Shown: positions 1-9,027, numbered from the stretch's first letter. The stretch is 64,000 bases of DNA from Bacillus sp. EB600 (GCF_024494385.1 NZ_JAEVLT010000001.1:186001-250000), one strand, 5' to 3'. Notes: generated by a model not told the origin, from the letters alone. Program-made: numbers and translations.

Positions 1-822
1 TTTTGCTGCCATTGCCTGGATGATCCCATTTTTAAAAATTGGAATGGTTGTTACAAAAGCGGAATTGATTTTTCCAATCAGTTTTGTGTTTCCCCGCTGC
101 AGCAGACGAATTTGTGGAGCGGTCTGCAAGGATACCATTTTTGCCATTTCTAAATCATAAATCCTCTGCTCCATTAACTCAATCGCATTCTTTAATGAAT
201 CAAGCTGCATCGAGGCAAGTTGATCATTGGCTGCTGCCCGTGACTCCAGTTGCGGAAGTTGATTGTTTTTTAATTCCTCTACCTTAATTTGTCCAGCGAC
301 AGCATATTTTTCCAATGTTAAATAGTATTGATAATTTTGTTCATACATTTGCTCAAGCATGTTCGTAGACTGAACCATTTCTTGTTGGTATTTAGAAATC
401 TCAACATAAACCTTATCGATTTCATGTCCCATTGTTTGGTATTTTCCAAAAAGCTTATCGACTATCTTTTCGCCTTTTTTAAAAAGCTTTCCCAATAGGC
501 CGCCAGAGGTTTTCTGAAAATCCTTAGCGTCAAATTTATCCATAATTCGGCCAAGCTGCTTTAAAAGTTCACCTGAGTCTTCTATTTTTGTTGTCCGCAT
601 ATTCCGCAAAATTTGATCAGAGAATCGCGATATTTGTTCTGCGGGTTCTTTCCCGAATTCCAAAATTTGAATTTGGTCTCGTTCATCAATAGACTTGGCC
701 AAATTTTGTACCTCAGGCTCTTTGCGAAGTGCAAGCTTTATATCTGACACCTTTGTTTCAGTCAGTTGGTCATCCGGATTAGAGGAAATTAGATCTGTTG
801 ATGGATTGGGTGATCGATTCAT
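1..822 (-). CDS. yceH: YceH/TelA-family toxic anion resistance protein (partial, 3' end outside window)
   Basis: The frame is open from an ATG at 822 to the window edge, about 274 codons, so the C-terminus is missing. The visible part is rich in charged and amphipathic helix (for example the PQLESRAAANDQLASMQ stretch and the QRIYDLEMAKM stretch), as expected for the TelA family of cytoplasmic helical proteins linked to tellurite and cell-envelope stress. It follows yceG by 4 bases, so the two are co-transcribed, probably from the ECF-type promoter at 2617-2642. The molecular function of the family is unknown. The family call rests on overall sequence character and on the yceG-yceH order known from B. 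subtilis. Confidence 0.85.
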   Translation of the reverse strand, partial: MNRSPNPSTDLISSNPDDQLTETKVSDIKLALRKEPEVQNLAKSIDERDQIQILEFGKEPAEQISRFSDQILRNMRTTKIEDSGELLKQLGRIMDKFDAKDFQKTSGGLLGKLFKKGEKIVDKLFGKYQTMGHEIDKVYVEISKYQQEMVQSTNMLEQMYEQNYQYYLTLEKYAVAGQIKVEELKNNQLPQLESRAAANDQLASMQLDSLKNAIELMEQRIYDLEMAKMVSLQTAPQIRLLQRGNTKLIGKINSAFVTTIPIFKNGIIQAMAAK

Positions 823-826
823 CGTT

Positions 827-2464
827 TTAATCTCCCTTTAAATTTTTTAAAAAACCTTGAAAAAAAACCTTTTTTATTAGAGATGGTTCTTTGAATTCCA
901 ATTCAAAAACAACCTCATCAAGCCAATGTGTATCAAAAAGATCTGCAGCAAGGTAGTTTTCAATATCATTGTGACCCGTAGGATTATAGACGATAATATC
1001 TATTCCAAAGTTATTTAACAACAGCAATACCGCAGCATCAGACCTTTGTAAATTCCCATGGAGCTCGTTGTTGTAAAGAATCAATTTAGGAATACTCTGC
1101 GAGTAATCAAACCTTTCTAGCATTTGGATGATACTCTCCGGTATTTTCATCGCAAGACTAAATAAATAAACTCGTAATTCTTCCTTTGATTCTTGTGTTA
1201 AAGGCAATAGATCTGGATTTTCACAGACGTTTCTGATCGCATTTGCGATCCCTTTTTGCAATCCGGCCGGCAGCTTACCATAGGACCAATAATGGGCCTT
1301 TATCATTTTTTCCGGGTTTAACAGACCATCTCTCCCAAGCGCATTCCGATAATGGAAGCGAAAATCGCTGGAAGGGGTAACTGTGAAAGGAAAGTGGCGA
1401 ACCAATAAGCTATTTTCTAATTGGGTAATTGCATGGAGCCGCTCCCAAAACTCTTTTTTATTTTTACTAACCCCGTGAATTTTTGCGAACAGGGAAGGGA
1501 TTTTCACTTGACCATTTCCAACATCAAAGTTTGGTCTAATCATTGCAATTTCTTTACTAAGAATGAACAGCTCATCATACGTTGTTTTTAACGTAATCGA
1601 TGAAGGCGTATAGTCCCTTAATTGCCATGGTTTATACAACCCTGATCCCTCTTCGTTTAAGATCGTCTCGATTTCCTTTGAAGCACGGTAAGCGACTGTC
1701 GTCTTTCTCATGCGTTTTTCAGATGGAAATGACTCAGCAGGTTGATTCTTTTGAAAACGGTGAACAAATAATTTCTCTTTCACCATATCAGCAAAAGGAT
1801 TCTTTCCTTCCGGATGAAAAACAACCACATCGCAGCCAAGCTTTACTAAATAATATAAAAAATACTGATGGCTCTTTTTAAAATCACCATACCAAAGAAA
1901 CTTTGGCATTTCTCTGTGCGGATCTGCTTTACTCAATGGATCTTCTAAATGATTGATCGACCACTTCACAATATCAACGAGAACTCTCCGAAATTCGACG
2001 TTCTTCAGTCCATTTAGTTCCTTTTTTGCAAACAACTCAAGGGTTGCAATCATCGCTTCCCTTAGCTTCCGTTGCAAAACGGGAGTCTTTGACTTTAACA
2101 AGAGTTGCTCACCATCAAGAAAAGCTGTAAACCGATTGATGGATAGTTGCTGTTCATTATTAATATTCAGTACTCGTTGAATCTTTTGGAAGTATTGATT
2201 ATTAATCGACTTGTTAAGGGAATCGTCACTTAGCAGGTTTAATTTCCACTCTGCCGAATGGACGTAATCAAAAAGCTGATTATAATATTCATCAATATCC
2301 AATGGTATACCAAGAAATATTGCAATTACTTGTCCAATCTGAATAACCCCATTTTCAATTGAAAATTCGGGCCGCTCGGATAACGGCTTTTTCAATAACC
2401 CAAGCCAATTCTCATATGTAAGGGATAAATTTTGGACATTTAACTGATTTAATGATGGGTTCAT
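827..2464 (-). CDS. yceG: YceG family protein of the Ter stress system
   Basis: 545 aa, close to the length of B. subtilis YceG (about 537 aa). No signal peptide or membrane segment is visible. The ATG at 2464 is preceded by GAGGGAATGGATTAGAA, an acceptable ribosome binding site. YceG is consistently encoded beside TelA/YceH and TerC/TerD genes and is taken to act with them in a stress response; no reaction is established. It is the first gene of a two-gene unit (yceG-yceH), separated from the enzyme genes by about 510 bp that carries its own promoter. Family assignment is firm from context and similarity, function is open. Confidence 0.85.
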   Translation of the reverse strand: MNPSLNQLNVQNLSLTYENWLGLLKKPLSERPEFSIENGVIQIGQVIAIFLGIPLDIDEYYNQLFDYVHSAEWKLNLLSDDSLNKSINNQYFQKIQRVLNINNEQQLSINRFTAFLDGEQLLLKSKTPVLQRKLREAMIATLELFAKKELNGLKNVEFRRVLVDIVKWSINHLEDPLSKADPHREMPKFLWYGDFKKSHQYFLYYLVKLGCDVVVFHPEGKNPFADMVKEKLFVHRFQKNQPAESFPSEKRMRKTTVAYRASKEIETILNEEGSGLYKPWQLRDYTPSSITLKTTYDELFILSKEIAMIRPNFDVGNGQVKIPSLFAKIHGVSKNKKEFWERLHAITQLENSLLVRHFPFTVTPSSDFRFHYRNALGRDGLLNPEKMIKAHYWSYGKLPAGLQKGIANAIRNVCENPDLLPLTQESKEELRVYLFSLAMKIPESIIQMLERFDYSQSIPKLILYNNELHGNLQRSDAAVLLLLNNFGIDIIVYNPTGHNDIENYLAADLFDTHWLDEVVFELEFKEPSLIKKVFFQGFLKNLKGD

Positions 2465-2616
2465 TTCTAATCCATTCCCTCTGAAAGCGAAAGATTTTTT
2501 TTAGTTGGAAACCGCCCCGATTTAGGCTTCGTAGACAGGCTTCTCCATACTTATTAGAAAATTATGTAAGGTTACCCTCCCATCATATCACAGTTATTTA
2601 TTAGCTTCACATATTT

Positions 2617-2642
2617 TACGGTTCATTTTTAAAAATGTTTCA
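2617..2642 (-). promoter_or_regulatory. ECF sigma-type promoter upstream of yceG
   Basis: On the minus strand TGAAAC (2642-2637) is followed by exactly 16 bases and CGTA (2620-2617). This is the consensus of B. subtilis SigW-class ECF promoters. It would give a leader of about 145 nt before yceG. The same motif with the same spacing lies upstream of terD (8962-8987). Confidence 0.75.
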
Positions 2643-2724
2643 CTATTTAGAGCGCTGCATTTTCACCAATTTCCTTGTCCCGTCATATATTTGAGTACCC
2701 ACAGTAAAAGAAGGTGACTCAAAG

Positions 2725-2979
2725 TTGAGATTTCTATATAAACGGCCGCGTATAAATGACATCCGTGCAGATCTGGATATCGTTATGGATGTCCTAATGT
2801 CAGATTTATTCATTATGCTTGATTTATTTTGGTGCAGCACCATCTTTACAATCTTACTCTTTCCAATTCTTCCATCAATCACGATTGCCGTTCTCTTTTT
2901 TTGTTGCTCCTATCTATTTTTTAATAGTCTTTACTTTTTATTCTTTAAAAAAAGAAAGAAAAAACCGCTTGATAATTAA
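2725..2979 (+). CDS. Putative small membrane protein, opposite strand to the Ter cluster
   Basis: 84 codons from a TTG at 2725, preceded by AGAAGGTGA with 8 bases spacing, which is a good ribosome binding site. Residues about 30-75 are strongly hydrophobic (two likely transmembrane helices) and the C-terminus is basic (KKRKKKPLDN), giving a positive-inside tail. It converges with the HAD phosphatase gene and the stop codons overlap by about 3 bases. I do not recognise a family. It could be a chance open frame in a T-rich intergenic region; the ribosome binding site and membrane-like composition are the only support. Confidence 0.4.
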   Translation: MRFLYKRPRINDIRADLDIVMDVLMSDLFIMLDLFWCSTIFTILLFPILPSITIAVLFFCCSYLFFNSLYFLFFKKRKKKPLDN

Positions 2980-3767
2980 AGTGAAAGATATTGGTTCAGA
3001 ATTTCTTCTCCAGCAAGGATCCCTCTATTTTTCGTAACGAAAATTTCAGGGATCATGTTGCTAGGATCTTGCACAAGTTCACCATGCTTCGGTACGAAAC
3101 GGTACCGGCAGTGTGCAAGAAAATCCAAATCCAAAATAGAGTCACCAGAACCAGCTATAGCTCTCGCCCCTTTTTGGCTGCAAACAAACTCTAATGCTTC
3201 CCCTTTATTAATCACCTTTGGAATTAGGTATAGCTTACGCCCCTGTAAGGACACATTCCAGCCGAATGGCGCCAGCGCAGCACCTAGCCTTTTCTTGTCT
3301 TTCATTGATATGGGACTTGTTAAGATAAAGTAGAAGAACAAGTCTTCTACTTGCTTTCTTTCCCCGTTAACAGGAAAAGCCTCCTTTTGTAAAAAAGAGA
3401 TTATTTCCTCCATAGCTGCTGTTTCCGTTCGCATTTTTGAAGACAAGTGTTCCGTCCATTCCTTCATTCGTTCTCCATCTTGTAAAATAGTTGCTCCATT
3501 TGTAGTAATTGCATAGTGGAGAGGAAGTTCTTGCTGAAAAATCGTTATTCTTTTATATTGCTCTGTTGTCCTCGTTGTTATTGGAACAAATAGATACTGC
3601 CGACATAAGGCTTCTAAAGCAGCAAAAGAGGCGTTTGTCATAAAGGAGACCCATTTCCCTTCACGGCTTTCAACAGGTTTTAAAACAGACTCTTCAGGCC
3701 GCCCAAGTTCGTCTATCGCTCTGTTTGAATAAATTAATGTTCGATCAAGGTCTGATGCGATAATCAT
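2976..3767 (-). CDS. HAD-family phosphatase of the Ter biosynthetic module
   Basis: 263 aa from the ATG at 3767, which overlaps the stop of the StiP-type gene as ATGA; the protein then begins MIIASDLDRTL, with the HAD nucleophile motif DxDxT at residues 6-10. A longer frame to 3806 exists but has no better start. The C-terminal GSGDSILDLD supplies the acidic Mg-binding motif IV. HAD phosphatases in Ter clusters are thought to dephosphorylate an intermediate of a nucleoside-like metabolite made with the neighbouring phosphoribosyltransferase and aldolase (published comparative genomics); the substrate is not known. It is the last gene of the terD-terC-aldolase-PRTase-StiP-HAD run. Confidence 0.85.
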   Translation of the reverse strand: MIIASDLDRTLIYSNRAIDELGRPEESVLKPVESREGKWVSFMTNASFAALEALCRQYLFVPITTRTTEQYKRITIFQQELPLHYAITTNGATILQDGERMKEWTEHLSSKMRTETAAMEEIISFLQKEAFPVNGERKQVEDLFFYFILTSPISMKDKKRLGAALAPFGWNVSLQGRKLYLIPKVINKGEALEFVCSQKGARAIAGSGDSILDLDFLAHCRYRFVPKHGELVQDPSNMIPEIFVTKNRGILAGEEILNQYLSL

Positions 3768-4885
3768 GTTTCTGATACCGTAACGGGTTTGATTAAACCG
3801 CAGCATAAGTAATTTAACTGATTATACTTGACAACCTCAACACCTTTTTCTGCGGCGAGCATATGGACATGCTTTACAAAGGGACTATCAGGGTCGCGCA
3901 TGAGGATTTTCCATGGCACTCTTCTTAGCAGAACACGCGTTGTTTCTCCTACTCCCGGTTTAATCAAATGAGTGCTTGGTAAATGAAATTCGGTTTGAAT
4001 TCTTTTTACCGCTTGCATCCCCAAAAAAGCAGGCTCAGTCTTTACCGTGCTCCTTTCTGCAGCAAGCCTCGCTGCTTCTTGGCAAACAGTTGGAAACTCG
4101 TGACTTATAATATCAATATATTCATTAGAAACGTCCAACTTGATTAGTTCCTGGTAATACTTAGCCCCGTGAAAATCATCCTTGCCGATATACAGATCAT
4201 TTAAGACCGTACGGCTGACAAGTCCGGATACGGTAGAATTTAAGCAGGCACTTGGAATCAAAAAGTCCTCTCTTGTTCCGTAAAGAGTTGTACAATAGCC
4301 GGGATCCGCAATTACTGCAAGTGTATCATCCAGCATAACTCCATATTTGCTTGAAAATTGTTTACAGGCTTCCGTCAGTTCTAGTGAAATAGCCCCTTTT
4401 CCTGTCCAGCCATCGACAAACTGAAGTTGAAATCCAGGATGCTTTCTCAGAATGTATTTTATTGCATTTACATCAATGCCCCGGTCGCGAATAATCGAAA
4501 TGCTGTAATGGGGCATTCCAGCATTAAAACGCAATTCTAAATACCTTTTTATTAAAATTCCGACTGGAGTCCCTGCACGTGCAAGTGAGACCAGCACTGT
4601 CTTTTCTCCCTTAAGATGATAGATTTGCTCTGCGACGATTCCAATACATAGAGCTACTTTTCTTTTATATTCGTGCAGCATCCTCCAGAATAACTCAACA
4701 TATGCCAGTGGCGGCTGGTATTCAATTGGCAGGCTTTCGCTATAGTGTCCACCCTCCTGCATTTGTTTTTCTCGATTTTCGGTTGAATCCTCAAGTCTAA
4801 AACTGCTTAAATCTTTTAATAGAAAAGTTACGTCATCTTGTTTGTAAGTACCCATCATTAATGGCTCTTTTGCTAAATTCCCCAT
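3764..4885 (-). CDS. StiP-family protein with C-terminal PELOTA-like domain
   Basis: 373 aa. The ATG at 4885 follows GGGGTGAGG, which overlaps the stop codon of the upstream phosphoribosyltransferase gene. The N-terminal half carries a phosphoribosyltransferase-like block (VLVSLARAGTPVGILIKRY, about residues 95-115); the last 100 residues (IKPGVGETTRVLLRRVP onward) resemble the PELOTA RNA-binding module. Databases name the family 'cysteine protease StiP', but nothing here shows a protease site; comparative work places it in the Ter-linked nucleoside-like biosynthesis cluster. Translationally coupled on both sides, so its product probably works with the PRTase and HAD enzyme. Confidence 0.8.
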   Translation of the reverse strand: MGNLAKEPLMMGTYKQDDVTFLLKDLSSFRLEDSTENREKQMQEGGHYSESLPIEYQPPLAYVELFWRMLHEYKRKVALCIGIVAEQIYHLKGEKTVLVSLARAGTPVGILIKRYLELRFNAGMPHYSISIIRDRGIDVNAIKYILRKHPGFQLQFVDGWTGKGAISLELTEACKQFSSKYGVMLDDTLAVIADPGYCTTLYGTREDFLIPSACLNSTVSGLVSRTVLNDLYIGKDDFHGAKYYQELIKLDVSNEYIDIISHEFPTVCQEAARLAAERSTVKTEPAFLGMQAVKRIQTEFHLPSTHLIKPGVGETTRVLLRRVPWKILMRDPDSPFVKHVHMLAAEKGVEVVKYNQLNYLCCGLIKPVTVSET

Positions 4886-4889
4886 ATCC

Positions 4890-6254
4890 TCACCCCAGTT
4901 TTGCTAGAAAATAAACAAGCTTAATCGACTTTATGTGTGTTTTCTCTAATTCTTTTAACATCTGTAAAAGATTCTCATAGTCGACCTCCCTTTCAAAAAA
5001 CAAAAAAATCTCATCGTAATTTCCAGGAGGAATATTGTAAACAAAATGGGCAATGTCCATGTCTTCGGGATTTGGGAATGCTACCCCGTACCGTGCTCCA
5101 TATTGGGGCTCATTTTGAATAAAAATAGGACTTCTCGTCGTAGACTGGTAGGAAATACCAGGACCCATTTCTGCTGCTATTTTCATAGGAAGATACATAA
5201 ATTCTCCCGTTCCAAGGCAAAGTGTCTTTCTGCCGCTCCTCTTCCTTTTAAGAAAAGAGGCAGTTTTAGTTATTTTTTGCTGATTCTGTCGGTTTAAATC
5301 GCCATTAATTCCAAAACGACCCGTTTCTAGTAAAAAGGGGGTATGGTTAACCCTCCCATTGCTCAATACCGAAGGAAAATCAACAATTTCAAAAAAGGAT
5401 GGAAGGTAAATCGCCTCAATATTTGCGGACTTATCAGGGAATCCATGATTGATTTCACTTTGCTCAGCAATTTCTTTTTGCTGCTTCACTTGAACTGTCC
5501 CGGCAATCAAACTAACTACATGGATTGTTATCCCGAGTGATTTCTCAAGCTGTTTAAACTGCCTCTTATTCTCCTCAGAACGCCAATCTAAAATAGACAC
5601 AACAGAATACTCACTTCTTGGAAACCGAGCATGAATCGAACGTATAATATTTAATGCGGTTTTCCCTGTCGTCAATTCATCATCAACGAGAATAATTTCC
5701 CTGTTGTTTTCAATCATATCTAATGGCATATAACAACGATGCGAGGTAGCATGTGAATGCTCCTCCTCAAAGGTAATCACGGGATGTTGTCCCTCCAGTA
5801 CTTCCCTTGTGGTATGTACATAATCAGCACTTTCAAAGCAGTCAAAAAAAGCATGCCCCAAAGCAGTTGCTGTTTCCGCAAATCCAATAATGAGCGGATG
5901 GATGGTCCTCGGAATAAAAGAGGAACGAGTGAATGATGGTTCGTGCATTAGAAAAGAGGACACCCATCGATTTTTCGACGTGCATACCCCCCCTTTTATA
6001 ACTTCATAGTATCTAGCAGCTAAAAGGGCTGATGTTAACAAGCCTTTGTTAGGGTTGATTGGAAAATGCTTGCCAAGGACTTTACTTACAAATAAAAAAG
6101 AACGTTTTTTATTTATTCTCGCTGCCATCATAAAAAGGTCATCAAGGGGTAAGTTATAATCGTTTTTTTCAACTTGAACTTCGACTTGAATGGAATTTAG
6201 TATATTAAACGAAAACTCCTTGTTTGATAAGGTCGATGTTTGTATATCCTTCAT
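4890..6254 (-). CDS. Phosphoribosyltransferase with TRSP domain (Ter module)
   Basis: 454 aa. Residues near 190 read EIILVDDELTTGKTALNII, the PRPP-binding signature of type I phosphoribosyltransferases (acidic pair followed by TGKTA). Near residue 375 the TTRSPIF block marks the C-terminal TRSP domain. The ATG at 6254 has GGGGTG 6 bases upstream and lies inside the preceding aldolase gene, an out-of-frame overlap of 50 bases. The protein presumably transfers a phosphoribosyl group in the Ter-linked pathway; base and product are unknown. It is co-directional and coupled with the aldolase and StiP genes. Confidence 0.85.
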   Translation of the reverse strand: MKDIQTSTLSNKEFSFNILNSIQVEVQVEKNDYNLPLDDLFMMAARINKKRSFLFVSKVLGKHFPINPNKGLLTSALLAARYYEVIKGGVCTSKNRWVSSFLMHEPSFTRSSFIPRTIHPLIIGFAETATALGHAFFDCFESADYVHTTREVLEGQHPVITFEEEHSHATSHRCYMPLDMIENNREIILVDDELTTGKTALNIIRSIHARFPRSEYSVVSILDWRSEENKRQFKQLEKSLGITIHVVSLIAGTVQVKQQKEIAEQSEINHGFPDKSANIEAIYLPSFFEIVDFPSVLSNGRVNHTPFLLETGRFGINGDLNRQNQQKITKTASFLKRKRSGRKTLCLGTGEFMYLPMKIAAEMGPGISYQSTTRSPIFIQNEPQYGARYGVAFPNPEDMDIAHFVYNIPPGNYDEIFLFFEREVDYENLLQMLKELEKTHIKSIKLVYFLAKLG

Positions 6255-7392
6255 TTAGCACCCCATAGATTTCAGATTTCAGCAAGATTCTTTGTGCCCA
6301 ATAGAAATGTGGTTTTACTTCATTCATTTTATTAAAAAAGTGGCTTCTTCTTACTCCAAATTCTCCAGTGGCCGATTCATTAATCGCTAAGGCATCTAAA
6401 TACTCTTCAAAGGTGACTACATTTAATGCCTGTACCACCTTTATATGGGAAGGATGAATAATCGTTTTCCCTGTTAGACCATTAGCGATATCCATTAGAA
6501 TTTCTCTAATAAGGCCATCCATATTCTGATCAATCAATTCAGAACGCCATTTCAAGCCTTCCTCACCAAAATGATCACGAAATGGAGTCTGCCGAAGCTG
6601 TGGCTTTAACATTCTTTCTTTAGAGGAAAAATATTCCCAGACAGGGCCTGAGATTACATATGGACAATCTACCCGCTGAAAGACATTAATAATATCCGCA
6701 ATGCAATCTCGTAAAACAGCAATTTCATAAACAGAGGTATCCGCACTTCTTCTGATGCCATAAATGCCACTAAAATCGGTTGCACCAATCCGCACGTTTA
6801 ATATATGCTCCCGATGCTTGTCCAAAATCTGCTTAATTTGTATTAATTCACTCATTCTTGTTTCTTTTTTGATGACTTTCTCTGATTCGAGAATCGGCAT
6901 TACGTAGAAAGGCTGCTCATTCGCTGTTATTCTACTTATCTCTTTTAATAGTTCCCTTCCTGATTCTGCCTCAAACTTTGGTAATACTACACCTGTAAGC
7001 AGTTGAGCCGCTCCACCTAGGCTGCGGTATACTCTCGTAAACTGCTCAATGTTTCGGATTCGGAAAAACAACAATGGTAATTCATTCATCATTATTAGAC
7101 CATTATTCACACGCTCATATAGTTCCCAAAATCCTTCCATTAAACAAGCTTCAGCGTGTTGCACATTAAGGTCTCCAACCGCATCTTCCAAATCGACGAC
7201 AAGTGAAGTAAGTCCTTTTTGTTTTTGTTTGAGAATATCCTCATAAAAATGCGGGCGGGTTGCTGGCATATACAGTGTGGCTCCGAGAGCATAGGATAGC
7301 TGCTCCCGATTAGAGTTTTTATTAAAAGGCTGTGGTTTTTGATAAAATAGTCGGGACATTTCATCTTCTTCAAAGTAGGAAAAAAATCTCAT
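6205..7392 (-). CDS. HpcH/HpaI aldolase / citrate lyase-like protein (Ter module)
   Basis: 395 aa, ATG at 7392 behind AGAGGAGC. The motif LVVDLEDAVGD (about residues 65-75) is the acidic metal-binding strand of the HpcH/HpaI TIM-barrel family, and MPILESE (about residues 165-171) is a second barrel strand motif. Family members cleave or form C-C bonds of acyl-CoA or keto-acid substrates; the Ter-associated branch has an unknown substrate. It heads the four-enzyme block and sits 105 bp downstream of terC with a terminator-like hairpin between, so read-through or a weak separate promoter must feed it. Confidence 0.85.
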   Translation of the reverse strand: MRFFSYFEEDEMSRLFYQKPQPFNKNSNREQLSYALGATLYMPATRPHFYEDILKQKQKGLTSLVVDLEDAVGDLNVQHAEACLMEGFWELYERVNNGLIMMNELPLLFFRIRNIEQFTRVYRSLGGAAQLLTGVVLPKFEAESGRELLKEISRITANEQPFYVMPILESEKVIKKETRMSELIQIKQILDKHREHILNVRIGATDFSGIYGIRRSADTSVYEIAVLRDCIADIINVFQRVDCPYVISGPVWEYFSSKERMLKPQLRQTPFRDHFGEEGLKWRSELIDQNMDGLIREILMDIANGLTGKTIIHPSHIKVVQALNVVTFEEYLDALAINESATGEFGVRRSHFFNKMNEVKPHFYWAQRILLKSEIYGVLNEGYTNIDLIKQGVFV

Positions 7393-7429
7393 ATATCTCG
7401 CAGCTCCTCTAATGCTTTAGAAAAATGAT

Positions 7430-7467
7430 AAAGGAGGGGAAGGACTCTCGTCTATTTCCCCTCCTTT
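7430..7467 (-). terminator. Hairpin between terC and the aldolase gene
   Basis: 12-bp inverted repeat AAAGGAGGGGAA / TTCCCCTCCTTT with a 14-nt loop; on the minus strand it is followed by an A/T-rich tail. It may terminate or attenuate terC transcription. Confidence 0.6.
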
Positions 7468-7497
7468 TGTAAAAAACGCTAATTTAGAGTATTGTTT

Positions 7498-8262
7498 TTA
7501 CTCTTCTGCTTTTTTTCTTTTGTTTAAGAAGTGAACGATAAATGTTGCGGCGAACGTAAGCAGCAGGATAATGAAAAAGTACATTGGTTCCAGTTCATAA
7601 TGGAATACACTTAGGAACATTTTAACCGAAATAATTGCAATTAAAATATAAGCTGTTGTTTCAAGTTCCGGAACTCGGTCAATTAGGGTTAGAAAGATAC
7701 CGGCAACACCACGCATCATTAAGACCCCTAAAATACCGCCAAGGAACAGAATCCAAACCTTGCTGCTAACACCAAAGGCAGCCAAGACACTATCTACAGA
7801 AAAAGCAATATCCATTAATTCTACCGAGGCTACTGTTCCCCAGAAAGTGCCAAATAAACGGATAAACAGCGATTTCGCATTTACATCTTCTTCTCCTGCT
7901 TCTCCCCCGTCGACAGCTTTTCTTTTATCAATAAAGTATTTAATCGACAACCATGCAAGATAGGCTGCACCAAGGACTTTTATCCACCAGAGTTTAATTA
8001 AGAAAACTCCCAAACCTATCGCAATAAACCGGAAGATATAGGCTCCAAATAGTCCATAGAAAAGTGCTTTGCGCCGTTTTTCTGAAGGTAAATGCTTAAC
8101 CATTACGGCCAATACCAGCGCATTATCAGAAGAAAGTAATCCTTCAAGAATAATTAATGTTCCAACCAGCCCCCAGCTGACAGGGTCTGTTAAAACCTTT
8201 ACCCACATATTCCATTCAAAGAACTCGGCGTATGTGTTTAAAATTCCATGCAAAAATGACAT
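7498..8262 (-). CDS. yceF: TerC family integral membrane protein
   Basis: 254 aa with about seven hydrophobic helices; the characteristic LEGLLSSDNALVLAVMV (about residues 40-56) and MDIAFSVDSVLAAFG (about residues 145-159) carry the buried aspartates of the family. TerC proteins are membrane components of tellurite/metal stress systems, recently associated with Mn export and metalation of secreted enzymes. It matches B. subtilis YceF. It lies 84 bp downstream of terD, with a hairpin between them. ATG at 8262 is preceded by GGAGGAAG. Confidence 0.92.
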   Translation of the reverse strand: MSFLHGILNTYAEFFEWNMWVKVLTDPVSWGLVGTLIILEGLLSSDNALVLAVMVKHLPSEKRRKALFYGLFGAYIFRFIAIGLGVFLIKLWWIKVLGAAYLAWLSIKYFIDKRKAVDGGEAGEEDVNAKSLFIRLFGTFWGTVASVELMDIAFSVDSVLAAFGVSSKVWILFLGGILGVLMMRGVAGIFLTLIDRVPELETTAYILIAIISVKMFLSVFHYELEPMYFFIILLLTFAATFIVHFLNKRKKAEE

Positions 8263-8303
8263 TAAAAAACTTCCTCCATTGTAAAAAAAATATTTGTAAA
8301 GAA

Positions 8304-8326
8304 AGACTCGGCAGAGCGCCGAGTCT
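8304..8326 (-). terminator. Hairpin after terD
   Basis: 9-bp perfect stem AGACTCGGC / GCCGAGTCT with a 5-nt loop, followed on the minus strand by TTCTTT. Partial terminator between terD and terC. Confidence 0.65.
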
Positions 8327-8346
8327 CTTTAAGCTATAAACTTAGC

Positions 8347-8928
8347 TTAACCAACCTGTAGACCGAAATCCGTCGCTAACGCTGCTAATCCGCCTTGATA
8401 GCCGCTGCCAATTGCACTAAATTTCCATTCAGCATTATGGCGATATAATTCACCAACGACAAGAGCTGTTTCAATCGAGAAATCCTCCCCGAGATCATAT
8501 CGGATTAGCTCTTCACCTGTCGCTTCGTTAAAGATACGAGCGTAGGCATTGGAAACTTGTCCAAAATTTTGATTTCGTTTATCAGCTTCATGGATGGTAA
8601 TGGTAAAGGCAACTCGCTGAATGTTTGCAGGAATTCCGGCAAGATCAATGTTCACTTGCTCATCATCACCGTCTCCAGCACCCGTCCGATTATCTCCTGT
8701 ATGTACGACAGCTCCATTAGCTCCTCGTTGATTATTATAGAAAACAAAGTCGTTTTCACTAGTTACCTTTCCATTTTCACCTAATAAAAAGACTGAAGAA
8801 TCTAAATCAAAGTCATTACCGCCATCATACTTGTTTGTATCCCAGCCTAATCCAACAACAACTTTTGTTAACCCAGGGTTTGTTTTTGTAAGATCGACTT
8901 TTTGTCCTTTTGATAAGCTAATTGCCAT
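8347..8928 (-). CDS. TerD family protein
   Basis: 193 aa starting [15 protein letters not shown], the usual TerD start. The ATG at 8928 has GGAGGTAGAAAAA upstream; the in-frame TTG at 8943 lies inside that ribosome binding site and is rejected. The acidic motifs [12 protein letters not shown] and [12 protein letters not shown] form the two Ca-binding sites known for TerD beta-sandwiches, and [11 protein letters not shown] is typical core sequence. B. subtilis has three such paralogues (yceC, yceD, yceE); here there is only one in view. It is the first gene of the Ter operon behind an ECF-type promoter. Confidence 0.95.
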   Translation of the reverse strand: MAISLSKGQKVDLTKTNPGLTKVVVGLGWDTNKYDGGNDFDLDSSVFLLGENGKVTSENDFVFYNNQRGANGAVVHTGDNRTGAGDGDDEQVNIDLAGIPANIQRVAFTITIHEADKRNQNFGQVSNAYARIFNEATGEELIRYDLGEDFSIETALVVGELYRHNAEWKFSAIGSGYQGGLAALATDFGLQVG

Positions 8929-8961
8929 TTTTTCTACCTCCAATATTGTTTATAGTTTATT

Positions 8962-8987
8962 TACGATTCTCGCCTAAAAAGGTTTCA
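8962..8987 (-). promoter_or_regulatory. ECF sigma-type promoter upstream of terD
   Basis: Minus strand TGAAAC (8987-8982), 16-base spacer, CGTA (8965-8962); start predicted near 8955, leader about 27 nt. Matches the SigW consensus. B. subtilis yceCDEFGH is known to respond to ECF sigma factors, which supports the assignment. Confidence 0.8.
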
Positions 8988-9027
8988 AAATAATAATAAT
9001 TTTTTCACTATCACTTTGCAAATCCAA

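Noticed and set aside
8557..8784. 75-codon plus-strand frame within terD
   Set aside because: Antisense shadow of a strongly conserved gene, without a ribosome binding site.
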